Assembly: GCF_012935325.2 (NCBI RefSeq)
Contig: NZ_JABBYG020000007.1
Span: 345,463 to 409,462, forward strand
Direction: 5' to 3'
Length of the DNA stretch: 64,000 bases
Origin: Paenibacillus sp. PL91
Lineage (GTDB): Bacteria > Bacillota > Bacilli > Paenibacillales > Paenibacillaceae
Shown here: positions 43,568-51,736 of the stretch, piece after piece
Numbering within the stretch: the stretch's first letter is position 1
Layout of the letters: the number at the start of each line of letters is the position of its first letter
Translations under genes and position numbers: made by a program
Notes under the pieces: model-generated
The model's database searches: none
Told to the model about the DNA's origin: nothing
The model's input: the letters and a program-made list of their open reading frames with translations, nothing else

Positions 43568-43612
43568 GGGATAAGGGGAGCGTTGGACTAACGCTTCCCT
43601 GTCCCTTTTTTT
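43568..43612 (+). terminator. Intrinsic terminator after the beta-helix SLH gene
   Basis: AGGGGAGCGTT (43574-43584) pairs with AACGCTTCCCT (43590-43600), with an outer GGGA/TCCC pairing, and is followed by T7. Confidence 0.9.
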
Positions 43613-43797
43613 GCAGTTATAGATCTTGGAAGAGATGGACAATTTATATTTGTGGGGTAGAATAGGAATAGTTATAGAAGCGTATATTGGAAATCGTGAC
43701 AAAGTTGTTACGAATCCTGATTCAGACTTGCGTCCGAAGCCACAAAAAGCTAACATATAGTAATATAGGTTACGTGCGAAAAAAAGGAGGTCCCTTC

Positions 43798-44013
43798 ATG
43801 TTTTTGGCAGAAGAAGCAGCTCAAGCAGCAAGTAAAATTGGTACTTTCGATTGGTTTATGCTTGCCTTTACCATTTTGATCGCAATCGGTCTCGTTCGGC
43901 TATTGAACGCTCGTCCGAAGAAAAACATTTTCGCGATCGGCTTTACGACAGTTTCGCTGGCATTGTTTTTATTGATCGACTTCATTATGATCACAAAAGT
44001 TTGGATGGCGTAG
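43798..44013 (+). CDS. Small two-TM membrane protein (DUF2759-like)
   Basis: This is a 71-residue protein with two hydrophobic helices (FDWFMLAFTILIAIGLVRLL at ~19-38 and IGFTTVSLALFLLIDFIMI at ~46-65) joined by a short basic loop (NARPKKN). The start is ATG 43798, seven bases behind a near-perfect AAGGAGG; the open frame runs upstream to 43687 without a ribosome binding site. Size, layout and loop fit the DUF2759 family of Bacilli, whose function is unknown; I hold this family call at moderate confidence. A bidirectional terminator separates it from the convergent isomerase gene. Confidence 0.8.
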   Translation: MFLAEEAAQAASKIGTFDWFMLAFTILIAIGLVRLLNARPKKNIFAIGFTTVSLALFLLIDFIMITKVWMA

Positions 44014-44024
44014 CATGTCGCATA

Positions 44025-44062
44025 GAAAAAGGTCTGCCGGACAAGTCCGGCAGACCTTTTTC
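44025..44062. terminator. Bidirectional terminator between convergent genes
   Basis: GAAAAAGGTCTGCCGGAC (44025-44042) and its exact complement (44045-44062) flank a two-base AA centre. A5 and T5 at the two ends allow termination on both strands. Confidence 0.92.
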
Positions 44063-44073
44063 TTGTTGATCTA

Positions 44074-45042
44074 TTATACCCACCACATCTCGCCAAGCGG
44101 CTCGCGGATGAGAATTTGTTGAAGATTTTGAACAGCCTTCGTGAAGCCTTCGTCTACGGACATCAAGCCGTCTTCGTGCTCGATGCTGACAACGTAGTCG
44201 TAGCCGACAAGACGAAGCGCGCTAAGGATGTCTGCCCAAGTTTTAAGGTCATGGCCATAGCCAACCGTACGGAACTGCCAAGCGCGATCGAGCATCAGGC
44301 TATAGGATTGCATATCCGTTACGCCATGATGATTGACGTTGATTGGATCGATCGTTGTATCCTTCGCGTGGAAGTGATGGATCGCGCCTGCACGGCCAAG
44401 AATATGTACCGCTTGAACAGGATCGATGCCTTGCCACCACATGTGGCTTGGATCAAGGTTAGCGCCGATTGCGTTTCCAGCCGCTTCGCGAAGGCGAAGC
44501 ATAGTAGCCGGGCTGTGAACGGAGAAGCCGCCATGAAGCTCAAGGCCAATTTTTACGCCGCCTGCAGTTGCAAGCTTAGCGATCTCAGACCAATATGGAA
44601 TAACTTTTGCTTCCCATTGCCATTTCAAAATATCTTGGAAATCATTTGGCCATGGAGCAACAGGCCAGTTCGGATATTTAGCATCCTCATGGTCGCCTGG
44701 GCAGCCGGAGAATGTATTGACGACCGATACCTCTAGACGGTTGGCAAGCTCAATCGTTTTGCGAATAACCTCATCATGCTCCGAAGAAATCGCTTTTTGC
44801 GGGTGAAGCGGATTGCCGTGGCAGCTAAGCGCGCTGATCATCAATCCACGTGATTCTACCGCATGCTTAAACGCTTTCAGTTTGCCTTCATCCGCTAGCA
44901 ATCCATCCAAATCGCAATGCGCGTTTCCTGGGTATCCGCCAGTTCCGATCTCAATGGCATCAAGTCCTTTGGAAGCGATATAATCGAGTGCTTCCTCGAA
45001 CGGTTTTTGTGCAAAAAGCACGCTGAATACTCCTAATTTCAT
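44074..45042 (-). CDS. Sugar phosphate isomerase/epimerase-like TIM-barrel protein
   Basis: This 322-residue cytoplasmic protein is of the xylose-isomerase-like/AP-endonuclease-2 superfamily. It begins MKLGVFSVLFAQKPFEEALD and has GLDAIEIGTGGYPGNAH, VNTFSGCPGDHE, KIGLELHGGFSVHSPATM and GANLDPSHMWWQGIDP. Metal-ligand candidates are E in GLELHGG, D and H in NLDPSHMWW, H in HFHAKDT, and E in VSIEHED. Such proteins are isomerases, epimerases or dehydratases of inositol and sugar pathways; the substrate is not predictable here. The ATG has GGAGGT about nine bases upstream. Transcription starts in the divergent region shared with the HtrA-like gene, where AGTATA (45096-45101, TATACT on the minus strand) is a likely -10. 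Confidence 0.85.
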   Translation of the reverse strand: MKLGVFSVLFAQKPFEEALDYIASKGLDAIEIGTGGYPGNAHCDLDGLLADEGKLKAFKHAVESRGLMISALSCHGNPLHPQKAISSEHDEVIRKTIELANRLEVSVVNTFSGCPGDHEDAKYPNWPVAPWPNDFQDILKWQWEAKVIPYWSEIAKLATAGGVKIGLELHGGFSVHSPATMLRLREAAGNAIGANLDPSHMWWQGIDPVQAVHILGRAGAIHHFHAKDTTIDPINVNHHGVTDMQSYSLMLDRAWQFRTVGYGHDLKTWADILSALRLVGYDYVVSIEHEDGLMSVDEGFTKAVQNLQQILIREPLGEMWWV

Positions 45043-45237
45043 TTGTTCATTTACCTCCCGAATCCATCAAATGGATTGATTTAGTAGTCCAATATAGTAT
45101 ACCACTTCTGTAATGAGAACACATAATGGAAACGACTTTTGACAAAATCGCATAATAAATAAACAAAACAAGCATAGTGCGCGAACAATGCCGGTTTGAA
45201 TAGGCCTCTATGGAACTAGCAATCTCTCTATTTTTCG

Positions 45238-45266
45238 TTGTTGGTGATGGAGAAATATGCTATATT
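45238..45266 (+). promoter_or_regulatory. Promoter of the HtrA-like protease gene
   Basis: TTGTTG (45238-45243), 17 bases, TATATT (45261-45266), with a TGC extended -10 immediately upstream (45258-45260). It lies 73 bases before the chosen ATG. Confidence 0.65.
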
Positions 45267-45338
45267 ACGAAATGGTTGTTAAATATTGTATTGCAGGATC
45301 AATACCGAAGCCAGTATAGAGACAGGGAGATGGAATCC

Positions 45339-46460
45339 ATGAAAAGCAGTGTGCTGCGTGTTTGCAGTTTTATCGTTTTAGGAGCGATTGTCGCTGCAGG
45401 AACAGCATGGGCTGCGGGTACAGGCACAGGCAATTCAGCAACGCACGCATTGAACGCGATTAAGGTTAATGGTGAGGTTTATGTGAAAGCGGGCTCGTTG
45501 ACGAACACGCTGGGCGGAAGCGGAACATTTGATTCGAAGACGAACACTTATGTGTATAAGCCGGTCGATATTCCATCCGTCGTCAAGAAGGTATCGCCTT
45601 CCGTCGTCGCCATAATCGGCAAGCCGAAGGATATCGGCTCGGCTGATCCGAGATATGCGTTGGCGCACGGAACGGGTGTAATTATTAAGGCAGACGGATG
45701 GATCGTAACAAATGCGCATGTCGTCGAGGATATGACCAATTTGGTTGTCGTAACGGCAGACGGCAAGCAGTATGATGCAGAACGAACCCATCATGATGAG
45801 GCGAGTGACTTGGCGCTTGTGAAAATTAAAGCTGCGAAGCTTCCTACCGCGAAGCTGGCGCCGTCCCCGCTTAAGGTACAGGTTGGAGAAACGGTTGTGG
45901 CGATTGGTACTCCAGTATCATTCTCGCTTCGCAATACAGCGACAAGCGGTATTTTGAGCGGTATGAACCGCAGTGTCTCATCAGCCTATAATCTCCTTCA
46001 AACGGATGCAGCCATTAACCCTGGCAACAGCGGCGGACCGCTCGTCAATATGAAGGGGGAGGTCATCGGCATCAACTCTTTGAAGTTTGTAGAGGTAGGC
46101 GTCGATAATCTCGGATTTTCTATTCCTGCCGATACCGTACAATACGTTACGAATCACTTTTTCAAATACGGGCATGTCAAACGTGCATCGCTTGGACTGG
46201 GGCTTGAGGAAAGCTGGTCAGCATTTATCGGCATCCCGACCTCTGATCCATTAACGGTCAAATCCGTAACTTCGTCAGCAGCCAAAAAAATCGGCATTCA
46301 AAACGGCGATTTGCTTTATAAAGTTGCAGGCAAGCAAGTATCCACGATCGTTGAGCTTAATGAGCTGCTGAAAAGCTATTTGCCTGGTCAACAGGTCGAG
46401 GTTATGCTGCAGATCGACGGCGATCTTGCGACTCGGAAGCTGACACTAGTCGAAGGTTAA
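45339..46460 (+). CDS. HtrA/DegP-like S1C serine protease with C-terminal PDZ domain
   Basis: The product has 373 residues. A cleavable signal peptide (basic start; SFIVLGAIVAAGTAWAAG) is followed by a short stalk-like domain (AIKVNGEVYVKAGSLTNTLGG). The trypsin-fold core has a complete triad: H127 (TNAHVVED), D157 (ASDLALVKI) and S231 (NPGNSGGPL). A PDZ domain follows (~285-370, SAAKKIGIQNGDLLYKVAGKQV). Classical Bacillus HtrA proteins are membrane-anchored; this one appears to be secreted. The start is ATG 45339, nine bases behind AGGGAG; ATG 45330 directly abuts that site, and the frame extends to 45210. It precedes a secreted protein with the same kind of stalk domain by 57 bases, so the two may form an envelope quality-control unit. 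Confidence 0.88.
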   Translation: MKSSVLRVCSFIVLGAIVAAGTAWAAGTGTGNSATHALNAIKVNGEVYVKAGSLTNTLGGSGTFDSKTNTYVYKPVDIPSVVKKVSPSVVAIIGKPKDIGSADPRYALAHGTGVIIKADGWIVTNAHVVEDMTNLVVVTADGKQYDAERTHHDEASDLALVKIKAAKLPTAKLAPSPLKVQVGETVVAIGTPVSFSLRNTATSGILSGMNRSVSSAYNLLQTDAAINPGNSGGPLVNMKGEVIGINSLKFVEVGVDNLGFSIPADTVQYVTNHFFKYGHVKRASLGLGLEESWSAFIGIPTSDPLTVKSVTSSAAKKIGIQNGDLLYKVAGKQVSTIVELNELLKSYLPGQQVEVMLQIDGDLATRKLTLVEG

Positions 46461-46517
46461 TTTTAAGGATGAAGCCCAAAAGCATCGCAATTATTTGATA
46501 ATAAGGAGCTATTTATC

Positions 46518-48443
46518 ATGAAAATGAATTTGTACAAAAGAATGTTTTCTCTTCTGCTGCCAGCATTGCTTATCCTTGCTATGCTGCCAATTGCCGTATT
46601 CGCCGCAGATGCAGACAATAAGGTTGAAGTTCGTTTGAAGACAGGAAGCCCCACGGTCAAAATTAACGGGAAGTCGACTACCGTCGTACCCCCATTTGTA
46701 AGCAATGGCACAACAATGGTTCCGCTGAAGGTCATTACAAATGCTTTTGGAGCAGGACTTAAATTGGAAAATGGCAATGTGATTACTCTTACATACAATG
46801 ACCGCAAGATCGTCCTAACCTTCGGAAGCAAAACGGTAAAAGTAAATGGTGCTGCAAAAGCAGTAGCCGTCGCTCCTGTAGCCGTCAAAGGCTCGACGAT
46901 GGTTCCGCTTCGCGTTATTGTAGAAGCCTTTGGCGCGAAAATAACAGCTGACAGCGCAACGAAAGAAACGGTTATCGTAGGTGTCCGCGCGCAAACGTCA
47001 GGAGCTGGCGGAACGTCGATCGATTCGGATTTCGGTAAAACAAAAGTTGGCGACAGCTACTATGGTTGGTCGTTGAAATATCCAACAGGTCTCGTTCAAG
47101 TTCTTCAAAGCGACAACGGTGATTTTGTAAAATGGGCAGATACGGTGGATGATTCTAAAGTTGCTGCGCAAGTAAACGTGTTTACTGAGCGTGTCGGCGA
47201 CGACGAGCTGTCAATTGAAGAAAAGCGAGAACTCATCCTGTCCTATTATGATGAAGATGAGATTACGGTGGATAAACGTGCCATTACGGTGAATGGTCTT
47301 ACATTTGAGAAGGTGGTAAGCTACGCGAAACAAACAAAAATGTATTATGAGTACCGCGGCATTCAGAAAGAGGATACCTTTTACATTGTAATTGTAGGTG
47401 CAAAAGGTGCGGACAAAACGGTGCTGAACAGCTATGATGCGTTTTTAAATAGCTTTGTGCCTTCCTTTAACCAAGCGGATACGACGTTAAAAGATATTAC
47501 GAAGGTGAAGAATGGATCCATTACGTTTAAGGATGCTGACTATGGCTTGACCGTTAAGCTGCCGGCCGACTGGAGCAGCGATCCGGAGAGCACGACACCA
47601 TGGTATGAGAATGATACCGATGCTTTCCAATTCTCGTTCTCAGCAGCTGCACCGGGAGATACGCTTGAGAACTGGGCGTCACGCAGGGAAGCGCGTATTC
47701 GCGAGGACTACGCTGCTTCAAATCTTCGCAATATAGCGAAGGCACCGATTACCTTGCTAGATGGCAATGCTCAAACGCTGAGCTATGAGATTTCATTCGG
47801 CGACAACATTTGGTTTACCTATATCGAGGTTACCTACATTTCTGGGGACTATCGTTACTCGTTCGACTATATATACCCTTCTTCCAATAGTACGAAGAGC
47901 ATGCAAACGTACAAGCAGATTATTGGCTCCGCTGATATCGATACGGCTTTTATAGAGAAAAGCTTTGGAACCGTCGAGGATGATTATGATCTGGTTGACC
48001 GCAGCGGGAAAACAATGAAGCGCAGCTCAACCTATGGGTACTCCATTGATATTCCTACATACTGGGATGGCGTGCAAAACAACTTGGACAAGGATGAGGT
48101 CTTTTTTTCCTACAGTGCGGGAGATCTCCAAATTTTCGAGTCGAACGAAAAAGCTGCGTCAATCGTGTCGACTGTATTAGAGGTTCCAAATTCAAATGAT
48201 GGTGTCTCAGAGGGGGTTACGGCTAAGGGATCTTCTGCGGTAACGATCAATGGGAAATCGGGGCAAAAAGTAGAACTTCACTACTCTACGCCAGAGGAGG
48301 ATCTACCTTATACGCTTGCCATGTATATCTTTGATACTGAAAAGGGTTCGATCGTGTTTAGTTTTATTACGTACGATATGCACGCAACGGATAGCAACCT
48401 TAAAATGATTAACGATGTGGCGCAATCGATACGCTTTAATTAA
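46518..48443 (+). CDS. Secreted protein with copper-amine-oxidase-N-like (stalk) domain and three PsbP-like repeats
   Basis: The product has 641 residues. A signal peptide (LLPALLILAMLPIAVFAAD) is followed by a copper amine oxidase N-terminal-like domain (~38-152) with two related halves (TTMVPLKVITNAFGA and STMVPLRVIVEAFGA). Despite the name, this domain has no oxidase activity and is thought to mediate wall attachment or protein contacts in Paenibacillaceae. Three repeated modules follow, each opening with a Tyr-Gly strand and a Pro-Trp/Tyr turn (YYGWSLKYP ~181, DYGLTVKLPADW ~341, TYGYSIDIPTYW ~505). They look like PsbP/lipoprotein-type folds. ATG 46518 follows AAGGAG. Function unknown. It lies between the HtrA-like gene and the RND exporter and ends at a terminator. 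Confidence 0.78.
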   Translation: MKMNLYKRMFSLLLPALLILAMLPIAVFAADADNKVEVRLKTGSPTVKINGKSTTVVPPFVSNGTTMVPLKVITNAFGAGLKLENGNVITLTYNDRKIVLTFGSKTVKVNGAAKAVAVAPVAVKGSTMVPLRVIVEAFGAKITADSATKETVIVGVRAQTSGAGGTSIDSDFGKTKVGDSYYGWSLKYPTGLVQVLQSDNGDFVKWADTVDDSKVAAQVNVFTERVGDDELSIEEKRELILSYYDEDEITVDKRAITVNGLTFEKVVSYAKQTKMYYEYRGIQKEDTFYIVIVGAKGADKTVLNSYDAFLNSFVPSFNQADTTLKDITKVKNGSITFKDADYGLTVKLPADWSSDPESTTPWYENDTDAFQFSFSAAAPGDTLENWASRREARIREDYAASNLRNIAKAPITLLDGNAQTLSYEISFGDNIWFTYIEVTYISGDYRYSFDYIYPSSNSTKSMQTYKQIIGSADIDTAFIEKSFGTVEDDYDLVDRSGKTMKRSSTYGYSIDIPTYWDGVQNNLDKDEVFFSYSAGDLQIFESNEKAASIVSTVLEVPNSNDGVSEGVTAKGSSAVTINGKSGQKVELHYSTPEEDLPYTLAMYIFDTEKGSIVFSFITYDMHATDSNLKMINDVAQSIRFN

Positions 48444-48460
48444 TTTAAGTCGATAATGGC

Positions 48461-48493
48461 AAGACCGGTTTCCCAAGCGGGAATCGGTCTTTT
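48461..48493 (+). terminator. Intrinsic terminator after the stalk-domain gene
   Basis: AAGACCGGTTTCCC (48461-48474) pairs with GGGAATCGGTCTT (48479-48491) with a small bulge. T4 follows. Confidence 0.75.
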
Positions 48494-48603
48494 GTGCAAA
48501 AGGTAGCAATTTGGTGACAAATGATGAATTCATTCAACTTAGACCAAGAAAATGCCGATATTTAAACAATCGTTTTATATAGATAAGCTAGGAGGGGTTT
48601 TGG

Positions 48604-51600
48604 TTGAATGGTTTGATCCGCTTTTCGATGAATAAAGTGGCCGCAATGATGATTTTAATCGCGATGCTAATCGGAGGAGGACTGTACTCGGCATCATCGC
48701 TCAAGGTGGAAAATATTCCTGATATCTCGTTCCCAGTCATTATGATTGTGACGACCTATCCTGCACCGCCTACGGATGTGATGGAAGAGGTGACGAAGCC
48801 AATTGAGGATAAGATCGCTAATCTTCAAGATTTGGATACGTTGAGCTCAACATCCAGCGATAATGTATCGAGCATAGTCGTACAGTTTAAGCAAGGCGCG
48901 GATATCGAGAAAAAGAAGAAGGACTTGGAAAGCTTAGTGCAGGAGGTCACGCTGCCTGCCAGCGCGGCTTCGCCTAAAGTGATGACCTTCGGCTTTTCCT
49001 CAAGCCCGGCCTATTATTTAACGCTCTATGCGGACGAGGGGATGTCGCAGGGCGAGCTGAATAAGCTGTATGAGGACAAAATCAAGCCGAGTCTCGAAGG
49101 TGTCGATGGCATTGACCATACGGACTCGATTGGCGTGAGCGAGACGACGCTCGACATTTTGCTGAAGGCGGATGCCTTGTCCGTATTTGGGCTGTCGGGG
49201 GTAGAGGTTACGAGCGCGATACAGTCGGCTCTGACTAACGGTGCTGTAGGCTCCGTCGAATTAGACGGAAAAGCGCAAATGGCACGCGTGAAGGGCGATT
49301 TAAACAGCATTTACGGATTGCAAAATCTAGAGCTGGCTACAAGTAAAGGACAGACGGTATTGCTGAAAGATTTGGCGGAAATAAAGGCTGTTAATGATGA
49401 GAAGTTTATTGCAAGGTTTAACAGCAAGCCTGCGCTAGGCATTCGATTGTATAAAACAAGCGCGTCAAACGCTGTTGATTTCTCAGACGCAGTCAATGCG
49501 GTTATCGCCGATTGGGAGAAGCAGCAGCCTCAGATTACGTTTAATAAAATTTATGACAGCGCCGATGAAGTGAGGAAGTCGATTGGCGGCATTTTGAAGG
49601 AAGGCTTTATCGGGATTATTCTCGCATCGCTCATGATCTTATTGTTTCTTCGCAACATAAGAATGACGTTAATTGTGCTTGTTTCGATCCCGCTATCGGT
49701 TTTAATTACGCTAGTGATGATGTCGAGCCTGAACATTACGCTTAACATTATGACGCTTGGCGGCATGTTTATCGCAATTGGACGAATCGTGGACGATAGT
49801 ATTGTCGTTATTGAGAATATTTACAGCAACTTGGAAAAAGCGCAGGAGCGCAACCAGTCGGTCGTCATCATGGCCGCGAAGCAGGTATCGATGGCTATTA
49901 CGTCCTCGACGCTTGTTACGGCTGGCGTATTTTTGCCGCTGGCACTAGTAACGGGCATCGTAGGGGAAATGTTCAGGCCATTCGCTTTGACCGTGTCCTG
50001 TGCTTTGCTTGCATCTCTGCTGGTTGCCCTGACGGTCATTCCGATGATGACCAAGCTGCTCGTGCTTCGCAGCAGAAAGCAATTCAAAATGAAAGAGCAT
50101 TCGCATGAAGGAAAGATACCGCGTTTCTACCAGCGCGTGCTTGAATGGTGCCTGTCGAACAGAATCAAGACGCTGCTGCTGTCACTCGTCTTATTGATAG
50201 CGACAATGGTCATTACGATTCCGAATTTGGCTGTTAACTTCTTGCCCTCAGGCGGACCGGAGAAGCTTGTTTTCATTCAGGTGAAGCTTCCATACGAAAC
50301 CTCGCTTGCAAGCAGCGACCTGCAGATGCAGCAGATCGAGAACATGCTGCTTGAAGCGAAGGACAGCGCAGGGGACAAGCTGTTTACCTTTGTAGAATCT
50401 TTGGTTGGCTACAATGATGATGATGAGCAGATCCCTTACATCACAAACATAACGGCAGAGCTCAATGAAAATGCTGATGTAGAGCGGGTTCTGGAGCAAT
50501 ATAAAGAAATGATCGAAGCCCAGCTTCCGCAAGGGTCTGAAGTGGAGACGCAAACGACCGGAGGAGATACGGGGGGTGTAGGTACATCCAACTTCTCCTA
50601 TGTGCTGAAAGGGGAAGACCAGCAATTGCTGGAGCAGGGCGCGCGCCTTGTGAAGGAGAAGCTGCAGCAATTCCCGGAGCTAATCAATATTGAGGATACG
50701 CTTAGCGATGCGAAAACAGAGGTAAGCATTACCGTCTCGCAGTCCAAGGCAAGAGAGCTCGGCCTATCGCCGGCTCAAGTACGGGACGCGGTAAGCATGT
50801 GGATTGCAGAGCAGCCACTGGGTGACATCCGTCTCGATAATCAGCTGTATACCGCGGTTGTGAAACTGTCCGACGAGGATAAAAACTCGATGGAGCGGCT
50901 TGGCAAAATGCCGATTCAATCGCCAACAGCCGGAATCGTCTACTTGCAAGAGGTGGCTAAGCTGGAGGAGGTACAGGCTCCGGTGTCGCTAAGCAGGGAA
51001 TCGCAATCGCAAATTGTGAAAATAACGGCGTTGATCAATTCGCCTAACCAGACGGTGGTCAGCGCGAAGGTATCGGCTGCGCTCGTAGATATAGAACTGC
51101 CTACAGGCGTTTCGACCGAGATACAGGGTGTCTCGGAGGATATTGCGGAGAGCTTCTCGCAATTGTTTCTAGCGATGGGCATTGCTATAGCCATTGTCTA
51201 CTTCATATTGGTGCTTTGCTTCGGCAATGCGAGTACGCCATTCGCGATTCTATTCTCGCTTCCGCTTGCTATTATTGGAGGATTGCTTGGGCTGCTTATA
51301 TCCAATGAATCCATCAACGTCACCTCCTTGATCGGATTTATGATGCTGATCGGCATCGTTGTCACCAATGCGATCGTCCTGTTGGACCGCGCGCAGCAGC
51401 TGCGGGAGGAAGGCATGCCTGTCCGTCAAGCTTTGATCGAAGCGGGCCTCGTTCGTTTGCGTCCGATCATTATGACTGCCGTTGCGACGATTGCGGCTAT
51501 GGTGCCGCTGGCGCTGGGCGCTGGCGAAGGTGTGCTTATCTCCAAAGGACTAGCCGTTGTTGTTATAGGCGGATTAATTACTTCGACGCTGCTTACGCTG

Positions 51601-51720
51601 GTCGTCGTACCTGTCGTATATGAAATACTTGAAGCGCTCAAAAACAAAATGCTGGGCAGGCCGAATAAACCTGCAGTCCCTCATCCGGACAACCACACAC
51701 CTAAAGGATTAGAGGTATAG
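48604..51720 (+). CDS. RND family efflux transporter (SwrC/AcrB-like)
   Basis: This is a 1038-residue proton-driven exporter with the 12-TM layout: TM1 at residue ~10-30 (VAAMMILIAMLIGGGLY), a large extracytoplasmic loop, TMs 2-6, a second loop (~540-850) and TMs 8-12. The proton-relay aspartates of TM4 are D397 and D398 (IGRIVDDSIVVIEN). The N-terminal boxes NIPDISFPVIMIVTTYPAPP and PIEDKIANL are typical of the HAE1/HAE2 families. The relative in B. subtilis, SwrC, exports surfactin and other compounds. The start is TTG 48604 behind GGAGGGG. The adaptor gene follows 16 bases later; adaptor-first order is more usual. The natural substrate is unknown. Confidence 0.93.
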   Translation: MNGLIRFSMNKVAAMMILIAMLIGGGLYSASSLKVENIPDISFPVIMIVTTYPAPPTDVMEEVTKPIEDKIANLQDLDTLSSTSSDNVSSIVVQFKQGADIEKKKKDLESLVQEVTLPASAASPKVMTFGFSSSPAYYLTLYADEGMSQGELNKLYEDKIKPSLEGVDGIDHTDSIGVSETTLDILLKADALSVFGLSGVEVTSAIQSALTNGAVGSVELDGKAQMARVKGDLNSIYGLQNLELATSKGQTVLLKDLAEIKAVNDEKFIARFNSKPALGIRLYKTSASNAVDFSDAVNAVIADWEKQQPQITFNKIYDSADEVRKSIGGILKEGFIGIILASLMILLFLRNIRMTLIVLVSIPLSVLITLVMMSSLNITLNIMTLGGMFIAIGRIVDDSIVVIENIYSNLEKAQERNQSVVIMAAKQVSMAITSSTLVTAGVFLPLALVTGIVGEMFRPFALTVSCALLASLLVALTVIPMMTKLLVLRSRKQFKMKEHSHEGKIPRFYQRVLEWCLSNRIKTLLLSLVLLIATMVITIPNLAVNFLPSGGPEKLVFIQVKLPYETSLASSDLQMQQIENMLLEAKDSAGDKLFTFVESLVGYNDDDEQIPYITNITAELNENADVERVLEQYKEMIEAQLPQGSEVETQTTGGDTGGVGTSNFSYVLKGEDQQLLEQGARLVKEKLQQFPELINIEDTLSDAKTEVSITVSQSKARELGLSPAQVRDAVSMWIAEQPLGDIRLDNQLYTAVVKLSDEDKNSMERLGKMPIQSPTAGIVYLQEVAKLEEVQAPVSLSRESQSQIVKITALINSPNQTVVSAKVSAALVDIELPTGVSTEIQGVSEDIAESFSQLFLAMGIAIAIVYFILVLCFGNASTPFAILFSLPLAIIGGLLGLLISNESINVTSLIGFMMLIGIVVTNAIVLLDRAQQLREEGMPVRQALIEAGLVRLRPIIMTAVATIAAMVPLALGAGEGVLISKGLAVVVIGGLITSTLLTLVVVPVVYEILEALKNKMLGRPNKPAVPHPDNHTPKGLEV

Positions 51721-51736
51721 AAGGGAGCTGAATCAT

